Assembly (NCBI RefSeq): GCF_000149955.1
Contig: NC_030986.1
Coordinates: forward strand, 573,622 to 637,621
Source of the DNA: Fusarium oxysporum f. sp. lycopersici 4287
Lineage: Eukaryota > Ascomycota > Sordariomycetes > Hypocreales > Nectriaceae
Reading direction: 5' to 3'
Length of the DNA: 64,000 bases
The translations under genes and the position numbers were made by a program. The notes under the pieces were generated by a model, which did not search any database, was not told the DNA's origin, and worked only from the letters and a program-made list of their open reading frames with translations. Of the stretch, positions 42,653-55,186 are shown one piece after another (the first letter of the stretch is position 1; each line of letters starts with the position of its first letter).

Positions 42653-43909
42653 ATGGAACGGCCATCTACACCACCTCGGGCAACAAAGCCTGCACCCACA
42701 ATCACTCCGCCGACCCCAGAAGTTACGAAGCGCATAGTATGTAAAGTTCTGGAGTAAATATGTCTATTCTCTAGAGTCACTGACCTGTATCTAGGAAGAG
42801 AACCGACTCCGCGCAAAGGCGATCCGAGACCAGCGTGAAGCCGAACAACGAGCGACCGGCACCGCACCCGAAATCCCCAAGAGCTCTGGAGGCTTTGTAC
42901 CAACAGAAGACGTTTACATCTCGAAAACTGCCGACGGAAAGCGACCGTACAGCTCTATCTCTACAGCAGATGCTTCTAAGGGAACAAATCGAGATGGGCG
43001 TAACAAAGGCGATGAGGAGGCGTTGCGGCCGGCGCGCAAGTTCACAAAGTTCGTCGATTACAACATGAGCGCCATGACAGATACGAAGGGTGGTTTCTTA
43101 TCGACGGAAGATGATCCGCATAACTATGCTCTGGGCGGCAAGAAGCCTGGACAATCTGAGGATGACCAGCGACCGAAGCACATGAGCGTTCAAGAGTGGG
43201 AGAGATTGCAGCTGATACGGAACTTGAAGAGGCTCAAGGCAGGTCCTTTCGAGCCTGGGCTGAGTGTGCTTGCGGACGACGAGACACGAAAGAAGTGTCA
43301 GGATTGCAAGAGCTTGGAGATCGACTTTGTCTGGGAAGAGGTCTTCCATATCTGCGTTTGCAACAAGTGCAAGGAGAAATATCCAGAGAAGTACTCGTTG
43401 TTGACCAAGACTGAGTGCAAGGAGGATTATCTGCTTACAGACCGTGAGTTGTTCCACTCAAGTTTTCGGACTGTCATCGCTAACATGAAATAGCCGAGCT
43501 ACGAGACCCTGAGTTATTACCACATCTCTCAAAACCAAACCCTCACAAATCCCATTGGCACGACATGATGCTCTTCCTTCGATGTCAAGTAGAAGAATAC
43601 GCGATCAAGACGAAGTGGGGGTCATCAGAGGCTTTAGACGCAGAGTATGAGCGACGAGAGACACAAAAGAAAGCTCGCAAGGAAGCCAAGTTCAAAGAGA
43701 AGCTACTTGATCTGAAGAAAAAGACACGAACGGATGCTTTTCGCAGACAGGCTGGCAATTTGAGCAAGTCGGGTGCGAGCAAGTTTGGTGATGCAATAGG
43801 AGGTGGGCGGCATGTCCATGAATGGGGAAGAACGGTTGAGAATGAGGATGGAATGACGGTCAAGACATGTGTTGATTGTGGTATGGAGGTTGAAGAGCTA
43901 GAATTTTGA
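42653..43909 (+). CDS. RAD14: RAD14/XPA nucleotide excision repair protein
   Basis: Three exons start at MERPSTPPRATKPAP. Introns lie after KRI and within the codon joining LLT-D to PELRDPELLPH. The XPA zinc finger is CQDC (in DETRKKCQDCKSLEID) with CNKC (in FHICVCNKCKEKYPEKY). The conserved XPA DNA-binding domain runs on through LLTKTECKEDYLLTD and HWHDMMLFLRCQVEEYAIKTKW. In nucleotide excision repair Rad14/XPA verifies damage and positions the incision complex in the nucleus. A basic helix (ETQKKARKEAKFKEKLLDLK) and a C-terminal pair of CxxC-like cysteines (TCVDCGMEVEE) follow. Nothing is broken. Confidence 0.95.
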
Positions 43910-44804
43910 TGCCATCATATTATCGTTTGAGCCTTGGGTTTGGAGTTGGGAGTTATGACGATGCGAGCACCTTGGTAGGCCTAACCAGGCTCAAGGATCA
44001 TCAGGCATAGAATCAACTTAACTTTGCTGTGATTGGTATATCAAACAAGAGCTTGATTCAGGAGTATACTGGTGTTGGGTAACCAATTCAATCTTCGTCA
44101 CAATGTTCCACCGTCCTGCATCCAATTAAGGGCTCCTTAGGATTAACTTTACAAAAACCAGCGCTAAAATAAGACACAAACAAAGGCATTGTTTGCCATC
44201 AAATTTTGCTTTTGATAGGAGCTGAAATTCCCTGTTGATTATCGGTCCCTGTATCGGTGATCCGCACCCTTAGCCAGGGGTTCCAAGTTGATGCCTGACA
44301 GCCTCACATCCATTTCCAAAGTCAAGCTTGTTCAACGCTGATTGGCCAAAATCTCAGCGGCAAAGCGTCAATACAGAGGATAGCACCAACTAGCAGCGTG
44401 GAGGTACAGGGCACCACACAGGACAGCACAACAGACAGACACACCCGACCTCAAAGTACCCGACCAAGACTGGCAAGCTTGGTTTCTTAGCAGCACACGA
44501 CCCGACGCTCAATTTTTTGACTTTCTATCGACAGAAAGCAAACCACGATATCCCGATTCGACGTCTATTCAGATAGTCCAGAACCGAATCTTGACCGAGA
44601 CGACAACACGTGCCAAGGCTCGTTGTATCTTTCGCGCAGGAGCTTCCAAGTTCCAACATCTGGCCTCGTCACATCACATCACACTCCATCTACCGCACCG
44701 AGCTTGTCCGACTTCGAAACCGGCACTCGCTCGCCTCCATCGCCATATCTCCCAAACCGACTCGAATCTCCATGCACCCGCCCAATTGAGAGAGGCGCGC
44801 CGCG
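43910..44804. other. Intergenic and striatin 5' leader
   Basis: 895 bp. The second half (about 44390-44800) is C-rich and lacks ORFs of note; it looks like the promoter and long leader of the striatin gene. Confidence 0.55.
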
Positions 44805-47374
44805 ATGGGCCCTAATGCTGGCAACGGCGTGGGCGGCCTGGAGATGGGACCTATGATGCAGGGCAATGGCTCCAACATCCCCCAGGCCACCGAGTACACC
44901 CTCCAGGGCGTCATGCGATTCCTGCAGACAGAATGGCACAGACATGAGCGCGATAGGAACTCGTGGGAGATTGAGAAGCAGGAGATGAAGGGCCGCATCG
45001 CCAACCTTGAGGGTCAGGCGCGGAGGGCGGATGCCACTCAACGCGTGCTGAGGAAATATGTGACTATGCTGGAGCGAAAGGTCAAGGAGCAGACGGCTCA
45101 GCTTCAGGGGCAGGAAGCCGTTGATGCAGAGACGGCGGCTAAGAATGATCGGGCTGCTAAGATACAAGAGAAGCTGAGATGTGAGCAATGCCCCTTTTTG
45201 TCGACTTTTTTAATACTAACATTGTTCCAGCTACTTTGGAGGATATGCCCGTACCCGGTGTCGATGGCGTTAACTATGAGAAGCTCGACAGAGGTGACGA
45301 GGAAGCTCAACGACAAGATCTTAAGACGTTCCTTGACCAATGCCAATCCGAATTTATGTACCTTATGATTACCCCCGCGAACCCGCAGCCACCTCGAGAA
45401 TCCCCCCCGCTACCGATCATGGAGGATCTGCGGGAAGTCGAGGCGTTTGGCATGCCAGCTCCCCAGCAGCAGTTCCAGCTACCAACACGAAATGCTCAGA
45501 ATCACGCTCAAGAAATGAACTCGAGGGTATCTCAGCAGAATCATGCGCCTCATGGTCAAAACCAGCAGCAGCACTTTGGCCAGAAGCAAGAACACCAGCC
45601 TCAGCCAATGGTGCGGTCCGAGCATCCACCCGTCATGTATCAAAACTCTAATGACTGGCCCGCACCTGTGTCAGTAACATCCCGACCGGTTGAAGATCAC
45701 ATGTCACAAGCAAACCATGCGGCAGAAGTGCTAGGCGGAATGGATGATTCCGCTGAACTTAGAGAGAAGCACTCTGCACAACCTGAGAACGATGGATGGG
45801 AGTTCCCTGAGGGCACATTCCCTGAACCCGGAAACTCCCAGCCCAATTCTCAACCTAACCGCCCTGATACCGATGCTTTCCCTACCGCTGATAACCTCCC
45901 TAAGTCGCCGAGCAGACGAGATAGCTCCCACCGACGAAAAGGCTCTATGTCTAGAAGACGAAGTGCCGATCATGAGCTAGCTTTGGCTGCCCAAAAAGCT
46001 GAGAGTGGTAATTTCAAGCTCAGATTTGGACTCCGAGGTCATCTCGACACTGTTCGCACAATAATTTTCTCTGGAGGCGGTAGCCCAGGCGAGCCAGAAA
46101 TCTGTACTGGAGGAGATGACGGTATGATCAAGCGCTTCCACATTCCTCGATTAGACGGTCACCCTGGTGGTCTTGCGCACACAGCGTCAGACCTTGATGT
46201 TACAGCCAACTTTACGCACCGTGGTCACTCAGGAGCAATTCTGTGTTTGACATCGTGGTCACCCTCGCCGAATTTCTCAACTGGAGGTCGCGCACAAGGC
46301 GACGGCTGGATATTCTCCGGCGGCCAAGATGCGACCATTCGAGTTTGGGAGCGTGGAAGAGTCGATCCTAAGGCGACTCTTGAAGGACATACTGATGCTG
46401 TCTGGGCTATCTGTGTTCTGCCAGCAACTCTTGGTCAAATATTCGGAAGCTCAAGTCCTTACGGTAATACGGATCGTATCTTGGTTGTTTCGGGTGCTGC
46501 AGACGGCAGTGTTCGTTTGTGGTCAGTGAGCGCGCCTCCTCAGCTGAGCTCACCACAACCTGGAACGAACCGAGCCATGACCGGTCGCGGAGGTAGAGTC
46601 CGTGGTAACTCGATGAGCTCCGGCAGTGGATTCTCCAATACTCCCCAACCTACTATCGCCTCCAACTCACCCTTCAACCATACACTTGTACACAACATCT
46701 CGAGGTCTGACGGCTCCACCGCCAGTCCGACGTGCATCACACCTCTGGGTACCACTGGAGAGTCGTTCGTTGTTTCGTACTCAGATGCCGCCATTATCGT
46801 TTATGATACCCGAACCGGTGAACAAATCGGCAACATGGACAGCCTTGAAACATATGATCAGTCTAACAAGACTAGTGTCAACGCTGTTGTGGCGACGACA
46901 ATCGGTCTTGATCAGGCTAATCAGAACCACAGTGGTAGCATAGGTGAGGAAGATGCTAGCGCAGGTGCTACTGGAGGTGGACGATCAATGGCTGGCTCAG
47001 GTGTTGAGGGGACTATCATTTCTGGCCACGAAGACCGCTTCATCCGGTTCTTCGATGCCAACAGCGGTAAGTTTCTTATCTTACGAGTAATGACAAATAC
47101 TAACAATCTCTCAGGTCAATGTACATATAACATGATTGCTCACCCCGATGCCATCTCCAGCCTTTCCCTCAGCCCCGACGGTCGTGAACTTGTCAGCGCC
47201 GGTCATGACGCCTCACTCCGCTTCTGGAGTCTTGAGAAGCGTACCTGCACGCAAGAAGTAACAAGCCACCGCGTGATGCGGGGCGAAGGCATCTGCGCCT
47301 GTGTATGGAGTCAAGATGGTAAATGGGTAGTCAGCGCTGGCGGCGACGGCGTGGTAAAGGTGTTTGCACGATAA
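44805..47374 (+). CDS. FSR1: Striatin, STRIPAK scaffold (FSR1/PRO11 type)
   Basis: Three exons begin [18 protein letters not shown]. The N-terminal striatin region [20 protein letters not shown] is followed by a coiled coil (about residues 45-125), the part that binds PP2A-A and the other STRIPAK subunits. Intron 1 lies after KLR. A long Gln/Pro-rich linker leads to the WD40 propeller, starting around [18 protein letters not shown] and ending [11 protein letters not shown]. Repeats such as [14 protein letters not shown] and [15 protein letters not shown] are evident. The second intron (48 bp) is in frame and could be misread as coding. In Fusarium and Sordaria this gene is needed for sexual development, hyphal fusion and, in some species, virulence (established for FSR1/PRO11). 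Confidence 0.94.
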
Positions 47375-48622
47375 TGGTGATAGATGCTTTACATGTATGT
47401 ATGTCATGATATGGAGGAGCTTCTTTTTTAACGGTACGGATGGTGCATTGTTGCTTGGTGGACCATGATATTGTAGCAGTTGAATTGGGGAGCTCAGCAA
47501 CGAGACGGGAAACCCAAGTGTCATAGTATCTGTATGTGTTGGTCCTGGAGGAGGGTGATTTCGCTTATTTATACTACTCGTCGATACCCGGCATTTAGTG
47601 GTGGCTTATCTTTACTTCTAGTATCATCACGGAGTGTATTCATAGTAAGATATTCTTGATAGCAAAAAGATCGGGTAGCTAACTAGTTAGTGATCTAACG
47701 TAATGAATGGGTGATGAGAAAAATGCAAAAAAGAAGACCTGCGTATCGCAGGTGGCTGGATCTCTCCCGCCGGGAATTGAACCCGGGTCTCAAGCGTGAC
47801 AAGCTTGCATACTGACCACTATACTACGGAAGACACTTTCCTAAACAGGCTTAGCCTGCTGTAGTGAGAGGGGGTTATACTGAGGACGACGATGATAGAG
47901 TATATCAAGTCAACTTCCAATTAGACAGTAACCCCTGCCTGTATTGATGAGTCGTTGAACCTGTGCTGCCAGTATTTTAGACGCTCAGAGCTATCTGAGG
48001 CAGGCAAATACTACAGTGGGGTGTCTTTTTTACTTTACATACCTTCGATTTTGTAAACGTCGTGCTGATTGTGACTTTCGACCTGACGATCTAGGGTATG
48101 CAGTCTCCGTCGAGCGTGATAGCTTATGCCATGAGCTGTAACCATTAACTTGTAAATTTTTGACGAGGTACCAATGAGCCTTTGGTTTCAGTTGACTTCT
48201 GGTGGGAATTGAGTTTAGTAAATTTCATCCAAAGGCAGGGTTTCCGCCATCAAGCGAGTAGCAACAAGGATACGCAATCGCTCAATGACTCTACAAGGGC
48301 TGTGCATTAAACGTCATTCACAAGTAATTAAGAACTCTGTTTATTTGCTATTGGGCATTAAGAGCTTGTCCATGTTATCTGTGTGAGTTACATTGAGATC
48401 AGCCTGAGAACATTGAAGCCAACTCTATTCTTCCCTTCTGCCACTGAGACTTGGTGAAACTTCCCAATCAGGAAAGTATTCAAACATTGACCAGGTTCCC
48501 CGGATCATGGATCACCTGACGTCAAAGCCGATGGACCTCGGCATCTTCATTGAACTTATACAGCAGCTTCCAAATTGCTGACATTCAGAAATGGGAACTC
48601 CAGACCCATAAACATTTTCAAA
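47375..48622. other. Intergenic containing a tRNA gene
   Basis: 1.25 kb between striatin and the alpha/beta hydrolase gene. It holds the tRNA-Asp at 47763-47833. TACAGTGGGGTG at about 48012 resembles a transposon end but has no partner. No other feature. Confidence 0.6.
47763..47833 (-). tRNA. tRNA-Asp (GTC)
   Basis: On the minus strand a cloverleaf of 71 bases folds without an intron. The acceptor stem is TCTTCCG / CGGGAGA, with one G-T pair. The anticodon stem CAAGC / GCTTG encloses TTGTCAC, giving anticodon GTC. The T-arm is CCGGG TTCAATT CCCGG. The A box (TAGTATAGTGG) and B box (GGTTCAATTCC) are present. Aspartate is assigned from the anticodon. Confidence 0.96.
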
Positions 48623-49608
48623 ATGTCGACATATGAAACAGCCCAAGATCAGTTCATCACTGTAGATGGCATCAAGTTCGCCTACAGGCGCTTCGGCGCG
48701 AAACAAGGCATACCCCTCACATTGTGTATGCACTTTAGGTGAGTTCTCTTCAATTCTGAGCTACGGGCAGAAACTGACGATACTAGGGGAACAATGGACC
48801 ATTGGGATCCAGCTCTTATAAACCCCATCGCGGCCAAACGCCCCATCATCACCATTGACAACGCAGGCGTAGGGCGCTCTGAGGGCGAAGTCCCCAAGCA
48901 ATACAAGCAATGGGCACAATACTACATCAACGTCCTCCGTGCACTCGGCGTCAACAAGACTGATGTGATGGGATTCTCCATGGGCGGCTGTGTCGCTCAG
49001 CTCGTCGCCCTCAACGGAAAGGATTTTGTCCGCCGTCTCATCCTCTGCGGAAGTATGCCCAGCACAGGCGAAGGTGTAGTACCAGCGCCTTCTCTGAAAG
49101 CATTCAATGCCCTCAATGCTGCCAAGACAGAGGAAGAGCACAAGGAAGCTTTCTTGATGAGCATGTTCAATACTTCCGATAAGAGCAGAGCCGCGGGTGA
49201 GGCTGCTTGGAAGAGAATCACGAATGCACGAAAGGATAGAACTGATCATGTTGATCCTGCGAATGCTCGTCGGCAGGGAATTGCCTTTGCAAAGTTTATG
49301 GATCCGAAGCAGGCTAAGGATGCGTCTTATGACCGGCTGGAGGAGCTTCGTATCCCTGTTCTGATTGCAAATGGTAAGTCGAGTGGGTGTCAAAGTTGCA
49401 AAGCACTAACACAAGAGTAGGAAGCGAGGATCTTCTGCTGCCTACAGAGAACAGCATTGTGATATGGAAGAAGTTGAAGAATGCCCAAGCGCAACTACAC
49501 TTGTACCCTGATTCTGGGCATGGGTTCCTGTATCAATATGCGGATGACTTTTCCAAGCTGATCAATATCTTTTTGGACGATGAGCCCAAGCTATCAAGCC
49601 GGCTTTAG
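48623..49608 (+). CDS. Alpha/beta hydrolase
   Basis: Three exons (48623-48738, 48787-49373, 49421-49608) give 296 residues from MSTYETAQDQFITVDGIKFA. The fold features are in order: an oxyanion-side HFRGTMDHWDP, then IITIDNAGVGRSEG. The nucleophile elbow is GFSMGG (Ser), followed by the acid strand IPVLIANGSEDLLLPTEN and the catalytic His in GHGFLYQYADDF. This pattern matches small epoxide-hydrolase or haloperoxidase-like hydrolases common in fungi. The lid region (about 150-210) is Lys/Ala-rich. No signal peptide is seen. The substrate is unknown. Confidence 0.88.
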
Positions 49609-49800
49609 ACAAACAGACACATATGTACGATTACCCGCGGCGGGCGTGAATAGAAGTTTGAATGAGAATATGTTTTTTGTATGTAAAGATTGTGGATATG
49701 CATCAACGCCTATCTAAGTTCACCCATAACCAAGCCTAAATAAAGAAACTAACGCCTTTTCCTCTATCCCAGACCAGCTATACTACAAACATCCCCAAGT

Positions 49801-50619
49801 TTATTTCTTGCACTTGCACTTAGGATCAAACACCACAGGGCAATCGCAGCAGACATCATCCTTGGACCAAGTGATATGAGCACCCCAGTTGTAGACCTGG
49901 TTGAGGGTGTTGTACTCAGAGTACGCCTTTTTGACCTTCCCAGTCTCAGGGTTCAAGAAAACCATGTCGATACCGTTGCCGCGACCACGACGAGTTCCCT
50001 TGGGAACCTCGAAGTCGCCCTTCCAGTAGAAGGTGAAGGAGTTGCAGCCGTAGGCGATGGGTCCTTTGATGAAGGCGCTGGGGTCGTTAGTCTTTTCAGT
50101 GTTGCCTTCGATGAGTTCCTTGCGATTCTTGTAGATGGGAGGAAAGTCATCGTTCTGAAACTGTTAGCCTGATGGATGCGATGGAAAGGGTGAGGATATG
50201 TTTACCTTGGCGTACTTGTTGATCTTGGAGGATGATGAAGTCCACCAGATGGACTGGGAGTAAAACTTGACGTCCTCCTCGAAAATGGTCTTGGCCAACG
50301 CTCCACCATCGGTAATACCAGAGAAAGTCGAGACGTATTTGTTGACTATAGACTCAAGCTTGCTCTTCGAAATGCACTTTGTACTCTGCGTAGTCGCCTT
50401 CTTGCCTCCGGTATTGGTAGCACCAGAGCTGGAAGCCTGCTTCTGCCCAACAGGCTGATACTTGTTCGTCTCAGGATGGTCATAATTTCCTCCGTAAGCG
50501 TTATATCCACCCTTGGGAATACCAGCGGCAGGAAGAAAACCGTCAGCCCTGCGGTGGATGTTTTTAGCTGTAGTTGAGATGGCGCAAGCCAGGATAGAGA
50601 GAGCGAGATAAGCCTTCAT
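49801..50619 (-). CDS. Secreted NTF2-like domain protein
   Basis: Two exons (50619-50206, 50160-49801) give 257 residues. The signal peptide is MKAYLALSILACAISTTAKN. HRRADG at about residues 22-27 is a possible Kex2 site, followed by a Gly/Asn/Tyr-rich stretch (GGYNAYGGNYDHPETNKY). The domain from KCISKSKLESIVNKY onward, with FYSQSIWWTSS, ELIEGNTEKT and TFYWKGDFEVPKG, has the character of the NTF2-like fold seen in many secreted fungal proteins (tentative). The C-terminus is Cys-rich (DDVCCDCPVVFDPKCKCKK) and probably disulfide-bonded. Function unknown; a small secreted host- or wall-interacting protein is possible (inference). Confidence 0.8.
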
Positions 50620-51857
50620 TTTGTATGATGAACCACAGTTTTTGTTTTAAAGAGAGTGGAATTGATCTAAAAAGATCAGGAGTTTCAAGTTTGTGGAGTG
50701 GTGGTTAAAGAGAGACTGAGACATGGCATCCGCAAACGGGAGGACCTCGTCATCTTATACCCTTGTGACCGTCAAATCGATCACTCGTGGAAAACTCAAA
50801 TCATATTGAGGATCGACATGTAAGTTTGAGCTATTGTTGCTCTAGATTTGCGTGCCTTTGATGGTGGCCGTGGCAAAATTCCAGTTGTTCCTGGACTAGA
50901 CTCGATGCAGCGGATGTGGAATTGAACTTAAGGAGCCAGTTGAAGATACTGAAGATCATATAGAGTAGAAAGGAAGCAATATATATGATGTAATTAGAAG
51001 GAGTTTGTGTAGCTGCGTTCGTAGACTGAATTGTGCTGTGATGTAGAATGTCTCACCTCCCTCACAAGTGGTTCATCTGAGACTATTCCCGTATCTTCAA
51101 CATCTGAGACAAAGACTTGACACAACCAAAGGCGTTCCTGTGGCGCAACCTAGCCACAAGCCATTCGAATACTTACACACCAATAGACTGGTGATCTGTG
51201 TAAGTGTACGCCTACAATAGTTGGCCCAGGAACTTCGGAATGTTGTCTCCTATCGCCAACCCCGACCCCAGCACGTATCCGGCAAATGATACGACGTCTG
51301 TGGCCCTTCCATTTCTTCTAGTCCCAGTGCTCACTGTTTTCCCTACAATTGCTTGAGTCGTCTATTGTGTTTCGAGATCTTGATCGTCACTGGGCGTGTT
51401 TCCTCGTTCCGAACACCTGGGCGACTGTGGAAGCGCGCACAATAGTGGTGTCGTTTGGCGCCAAGGATTCCAAATAATGCTTTTATGTGGATAGTCTGGT
51501 GGTGATTTACTTCATGTGGCGGAAGAGGCTATCCTGTTGATGTCATATTAAGGGCTTCAGCAAAATAGCCACGGCGTTGGCCAACCGTCTCTCATCAGCT
51601 TTCCTTAATTGCTTCATGGCTCCACGGATGTCTTCTTAATCAGGCATGTCATGTGAGGTCATGAAATGTTATTACAATACCCTGAAGACCGGCACACGCT
51701 GCTTCCACTTTACTAAGCATCCTGGGGTTTCAGTTGAGAGCACAAATTTGGTACCAATTACAATCTTGATTTTCTCATCATAGAATTCTACAACACTGAA
51801 GTCTTGAAAATCCTTCAAGACGAAACTTGGTATGAGTCAGTGGGAAATATCCCTCGT
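50620..51857. other. Intergenic, promoter of secreted protein gene
   Basis: 1.24 kb upstream of the secreted protein gene and downstream of the transporter. No gene or repeat is recognised. Confidence 0.55.
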
Positions 51858-53827
51858 CTAGTGAGCAAATCTGAAGTCCAAACGCTGCTGGCCCTCATCC
51901 GTAGTGTTGAGGATATAATCCTGCTGTTGCTCCTTTGTCAAAGCATTCCATCTCGCATCGCGGACCTTGTTCCTCCAGACATAGAACGCCTTGACGATAT
52001 AGAATAAGACGATATTTGCAGATGTGATGCCAAGAATGACCCTGTTACCTCGTCTGTACAGGGGCTGATCGTCTTCGCGGAAGATGTTAGATGCAGCAAT
52101 GTTACCAGTCTGGACGAACATATTGTACAGGGCAGCGCTTATAGCCCTCGTGCGCACACTATTACTGTTCTTGGCGTTCCAACCGACGAGAATAGCATGG
52201 CAGTACGGGTAACTCAGAAGACCTGTGATGAGAGCGTATCGAACCCAAGGGGATATATCACCAGGAAGGACAACGAGGGCGAGAACCCATGGGAAGATCC
52301 AGATGTTGGAGAGGGATGATAGCATGCCTCGTTCTTTGACCCGCTCGGAAAGCCAGGTGATGATGAGTAAGTTGACAGCGTAGAGGAATTGAGATGGAAT
52401 AGCCAGAAGATTGGCTTCGAAGACGGAAAAGCCGATTTGACGCAGGATAAAGGAGAGATAGGTGTTGAAGGGAGCGGGAGGGATGTACACCATAAGGCCG
52501 ATGATGTAGAGCGGCCACTGCTCCCAGTCCTTGACGGCTTTCCAGAGCTTGGAGAGATTGACAGCTTCTCTGTGAAAGGTGTTAGTCCATGAGCATAGTT
52601 GGTGCCTCGGAGGTAGCGTACCTGTTGTTCATATCACCCTTGCTAGGATCATCACGAAGGAGTCGGTTCACCATGATGTACTCTTCACGTTCATTGAACC
52701 AACCATTCTTACCACGGAACCAACTCTTGGTCTGGCAGGGACCGGGAGGCATGAGAACCCAAGAGAAGAGACCGATGATGAAAGTGCCAATAGCTTCAAG
52801 GAGGAATCTAAGAGCCATGTGAGCTTGAGATTCCCAAGTTGACAAGCATTAGTACTTACAGCCATCGCCAACCGCCCCAACCGAGGACGCCTCGCATCTG
52901 AAGGATACCAGCTGCGAGAAGAGAGCCTAGAATGTTGCTAGTGCTCAGGGCAGTCCAGAAGAAAGCCAGTCTGATGGGTAGCTCATTGGACTTATAGAAG
53001 TAAGTGAGCCAAAGAACAATATCACTATCTCTGTCAGTCGCTATTATCATGCCAGGGTGCAGATGACTTACGGAATGAATCCACCCATCAAAAGACCCAG
53101 AAGAGCCTTGATAGCAAAATAAGCACCCCTACTCTGCAGCGCAGCTTGTGAACCCGCAACAAGTGACCAACTGCAGATGAGAAACGGGATCCATCTATCG
53201 GCACCAAGTTTCTTGCTAATTAAGCCACTGGGGAGTTCAGCTGAGAGGAAGGACACAAGGAAGATCTAAATGGTCAGTCGAAGTGCCGAGCTGAGCAAGG
53301 GTAGACCTACAGTTTGGCCGTAGTTGAAATCATTAGTGTTCATGCCCACTTCGGGCAACTAAAAGAAACTATTAGTCAAGACTTCACCCCAGATACATCG
53401 GAGAATTAACTTACCATGTTGTCGGAAATAGCACGGTTGATGTTTCGTCGGTGGAAGTCTAGGGACAGGAACATGACCCATGCCCAGAGACAGATGCGGA
53501 AGTCAATCTAGAGGCAAGCGCATGTTAGTCAACTGGCTTCCAGAAGGCCATATAATGATAGTAGTATAAGTCTCTTGCGGAAGAGCAAAGTACCTTTCTA
53601 ACAAGCTTCTTCTCTTCCTGAGCAGTCCAAGTAAAACTTGGATCAAACCGATGTCGATTCTCATATTGCGCATTCTCATACACTTTTCTCCAACGATCCG
53701 CGATCTCTGGATCCGAGAAGGGGTGCTCGATTGACGAATTGGCAGTCTCATCACCACTGTCAAAACGACCTTGATCCTCAGAGTCAGTCTTGCCGATGAC
53801 CCCCTTGGAGTCTCCAACGGCAGCCAT
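51858..53827 (-). CDS. MFS transporter, anion:cation symporter family (Dal5/Soa1 type)
   Basis: This multi-exon gene (at least six introns, all short) starts at MAAVGDSKGVIGKTDSED. The soluble N-terminus ends with the family stretch FTWTAQEEKKLVRK, then IDFRICLWAWVMFLSLDFHR and RNINRAISDNM. Further typical pieces are LPEVGMNTNDFNYGQT, LPSGLISKKLGADRWIPFL, and the central NEREEYIMVNRLLRDDPSKG. Twelve membrane helices are expected. The subfamily contains allantoate (Dal5), vitamin (Tna1, Vht1) and sulfonate (Soa1) transporters. The divergent neighbour is a TauD-type dioxygenase, which favours a sulfonate or related sulfur source as substrate (inference). Confidence 0.85.
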
Positions 53828-55186
53828 TTTGGATCTTAGTGGGAAGCACTAGTAACAACTGAGAGCAAGTAAGTCCTCGGAGAAAGAGAATAAGAGGTAG
53901 GGCCGCGGAGATGTCGAACATGATGTGATGTTGTGTGGTGCAGGGCTGGACTTATAAAGGCTGGCATCTCCCCTACCAAGACCAATTCTTTTAGACATTG
54001 ATCTAACACTCTACAGTACTGCCCCCATGCTGCCTGGGATGCCTCTATGAGAAGACACGGGGGTTATCAATGTCGCGATGGACTACGGAAATCACCTCAG
54101 GACTCGGCGAACGTGTGTTTTCTGGGCATGACCAGCCGGTTCAGGGTTAATCGACGCCTCTAGGATAAACTACGACGCTGGGATTCTGAACCGAGTCAGC
54201 CAAGGTATCAAGATACAGCAGCTCTTGTTGAACCTGGGGGTTCGGTCCAGACCATGAGCCACAACCAAAGAACCAATAAAGACCTCTCGATAAGTCAAGA
54301 GATTTAAGCTTACAATTGGTACAAGAGATGGGGCGCTTTGGAACTAGTGATGGTCGAGTTCGGAGGTTTGTCCTATCTTATGAGAATAGAGGCATGACGT
54401 GCTCGCGATAGGGACCAATCACTGGGTGATCCGACCGAGATGCCGTGAAACGAGAATGTTTAGGCTACTTTATGGAGAAATACTCGGACTTGGCATGGTT
54501 CGGTAGTTGGAAGTGTTACGGGGCATTTGTACGGATAGTTGATATCGAGTTGCTGGGGTAGATTATTATATAGCCATTTCCCGACGATAGAGATATTTGA
54601 GACAACTGCAACTCTCAAATTTTGAGCCACATATAATTATAATACCTACAAAACTTATTCCATAGGCCTTTAGAACTTCTAAAGAGTTATGGCCGATATC
54701 CGAGACATCGATACTCCGTGTCGATAACCCCGAGTGATAGTCATATTGCGTGACCTATCCCCAGGAATTGCGCCAACTCAACACCACCCCCAAGGCCTCA
54801 ACCACGAGATCCGACATTGCGCAATACCATGCTATAACGCCGTGATAAATACTAGCAGATCGCCAAGTTACTCTGCATTGTCGTGTTACACTCTCCGTCC
54901 CTCTCGGCCGTTGCGTGATTTGATTCGCGTCTCACTGATCAACGCAATAGATGCGATGCTTGCGCGATGCCTTTGGATGATGACAATGGTTGACAATTAC
55001 TGTTCGTCATTGCGAGTTCTGTATTGCGGATGCATACTTCCCCGCGCTGTGAATTGTATTGGAATGGTATTTGTCAGATGAGGAGTGAGTGGTGTATATA
55101 AAGGTCGTAGAGCTCCAAGTGAACTACACATTTGACGTTAAACCCGTATCAAAGACTTAAACAATATTTGATAGCAACCATACACA
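53828..55186. other. Divergent promoter region between transporter and dioxygenase
   Basis: 1.36 kb with no supportable gene. AT-rich sequence lies near 54550-54700 and a TATA-like TATATAAA near 55096, about 90 bp before the dioxygenase ATG. A shared regulatory region is plausible. I did not find a full ATGRYRYCAT sulfur-regulator site. Confidence 0.5.

Noticed and set aside
47039..47125. Continuous reading through the second striatin intron
   Set aside because: The 48 bp is in frame, but it has a GTAAGT donor, a CTAAC branch point and a CAG acceptor; splicing gives the conserved ANSGQCTYN.
48012..48030. CAGTGGGGTG after a TA, resembling the end of a mimp/impala-type element
   Set aside because: The following bases do not match the mimp terminal repeat, and no inverted partner was found nearby.
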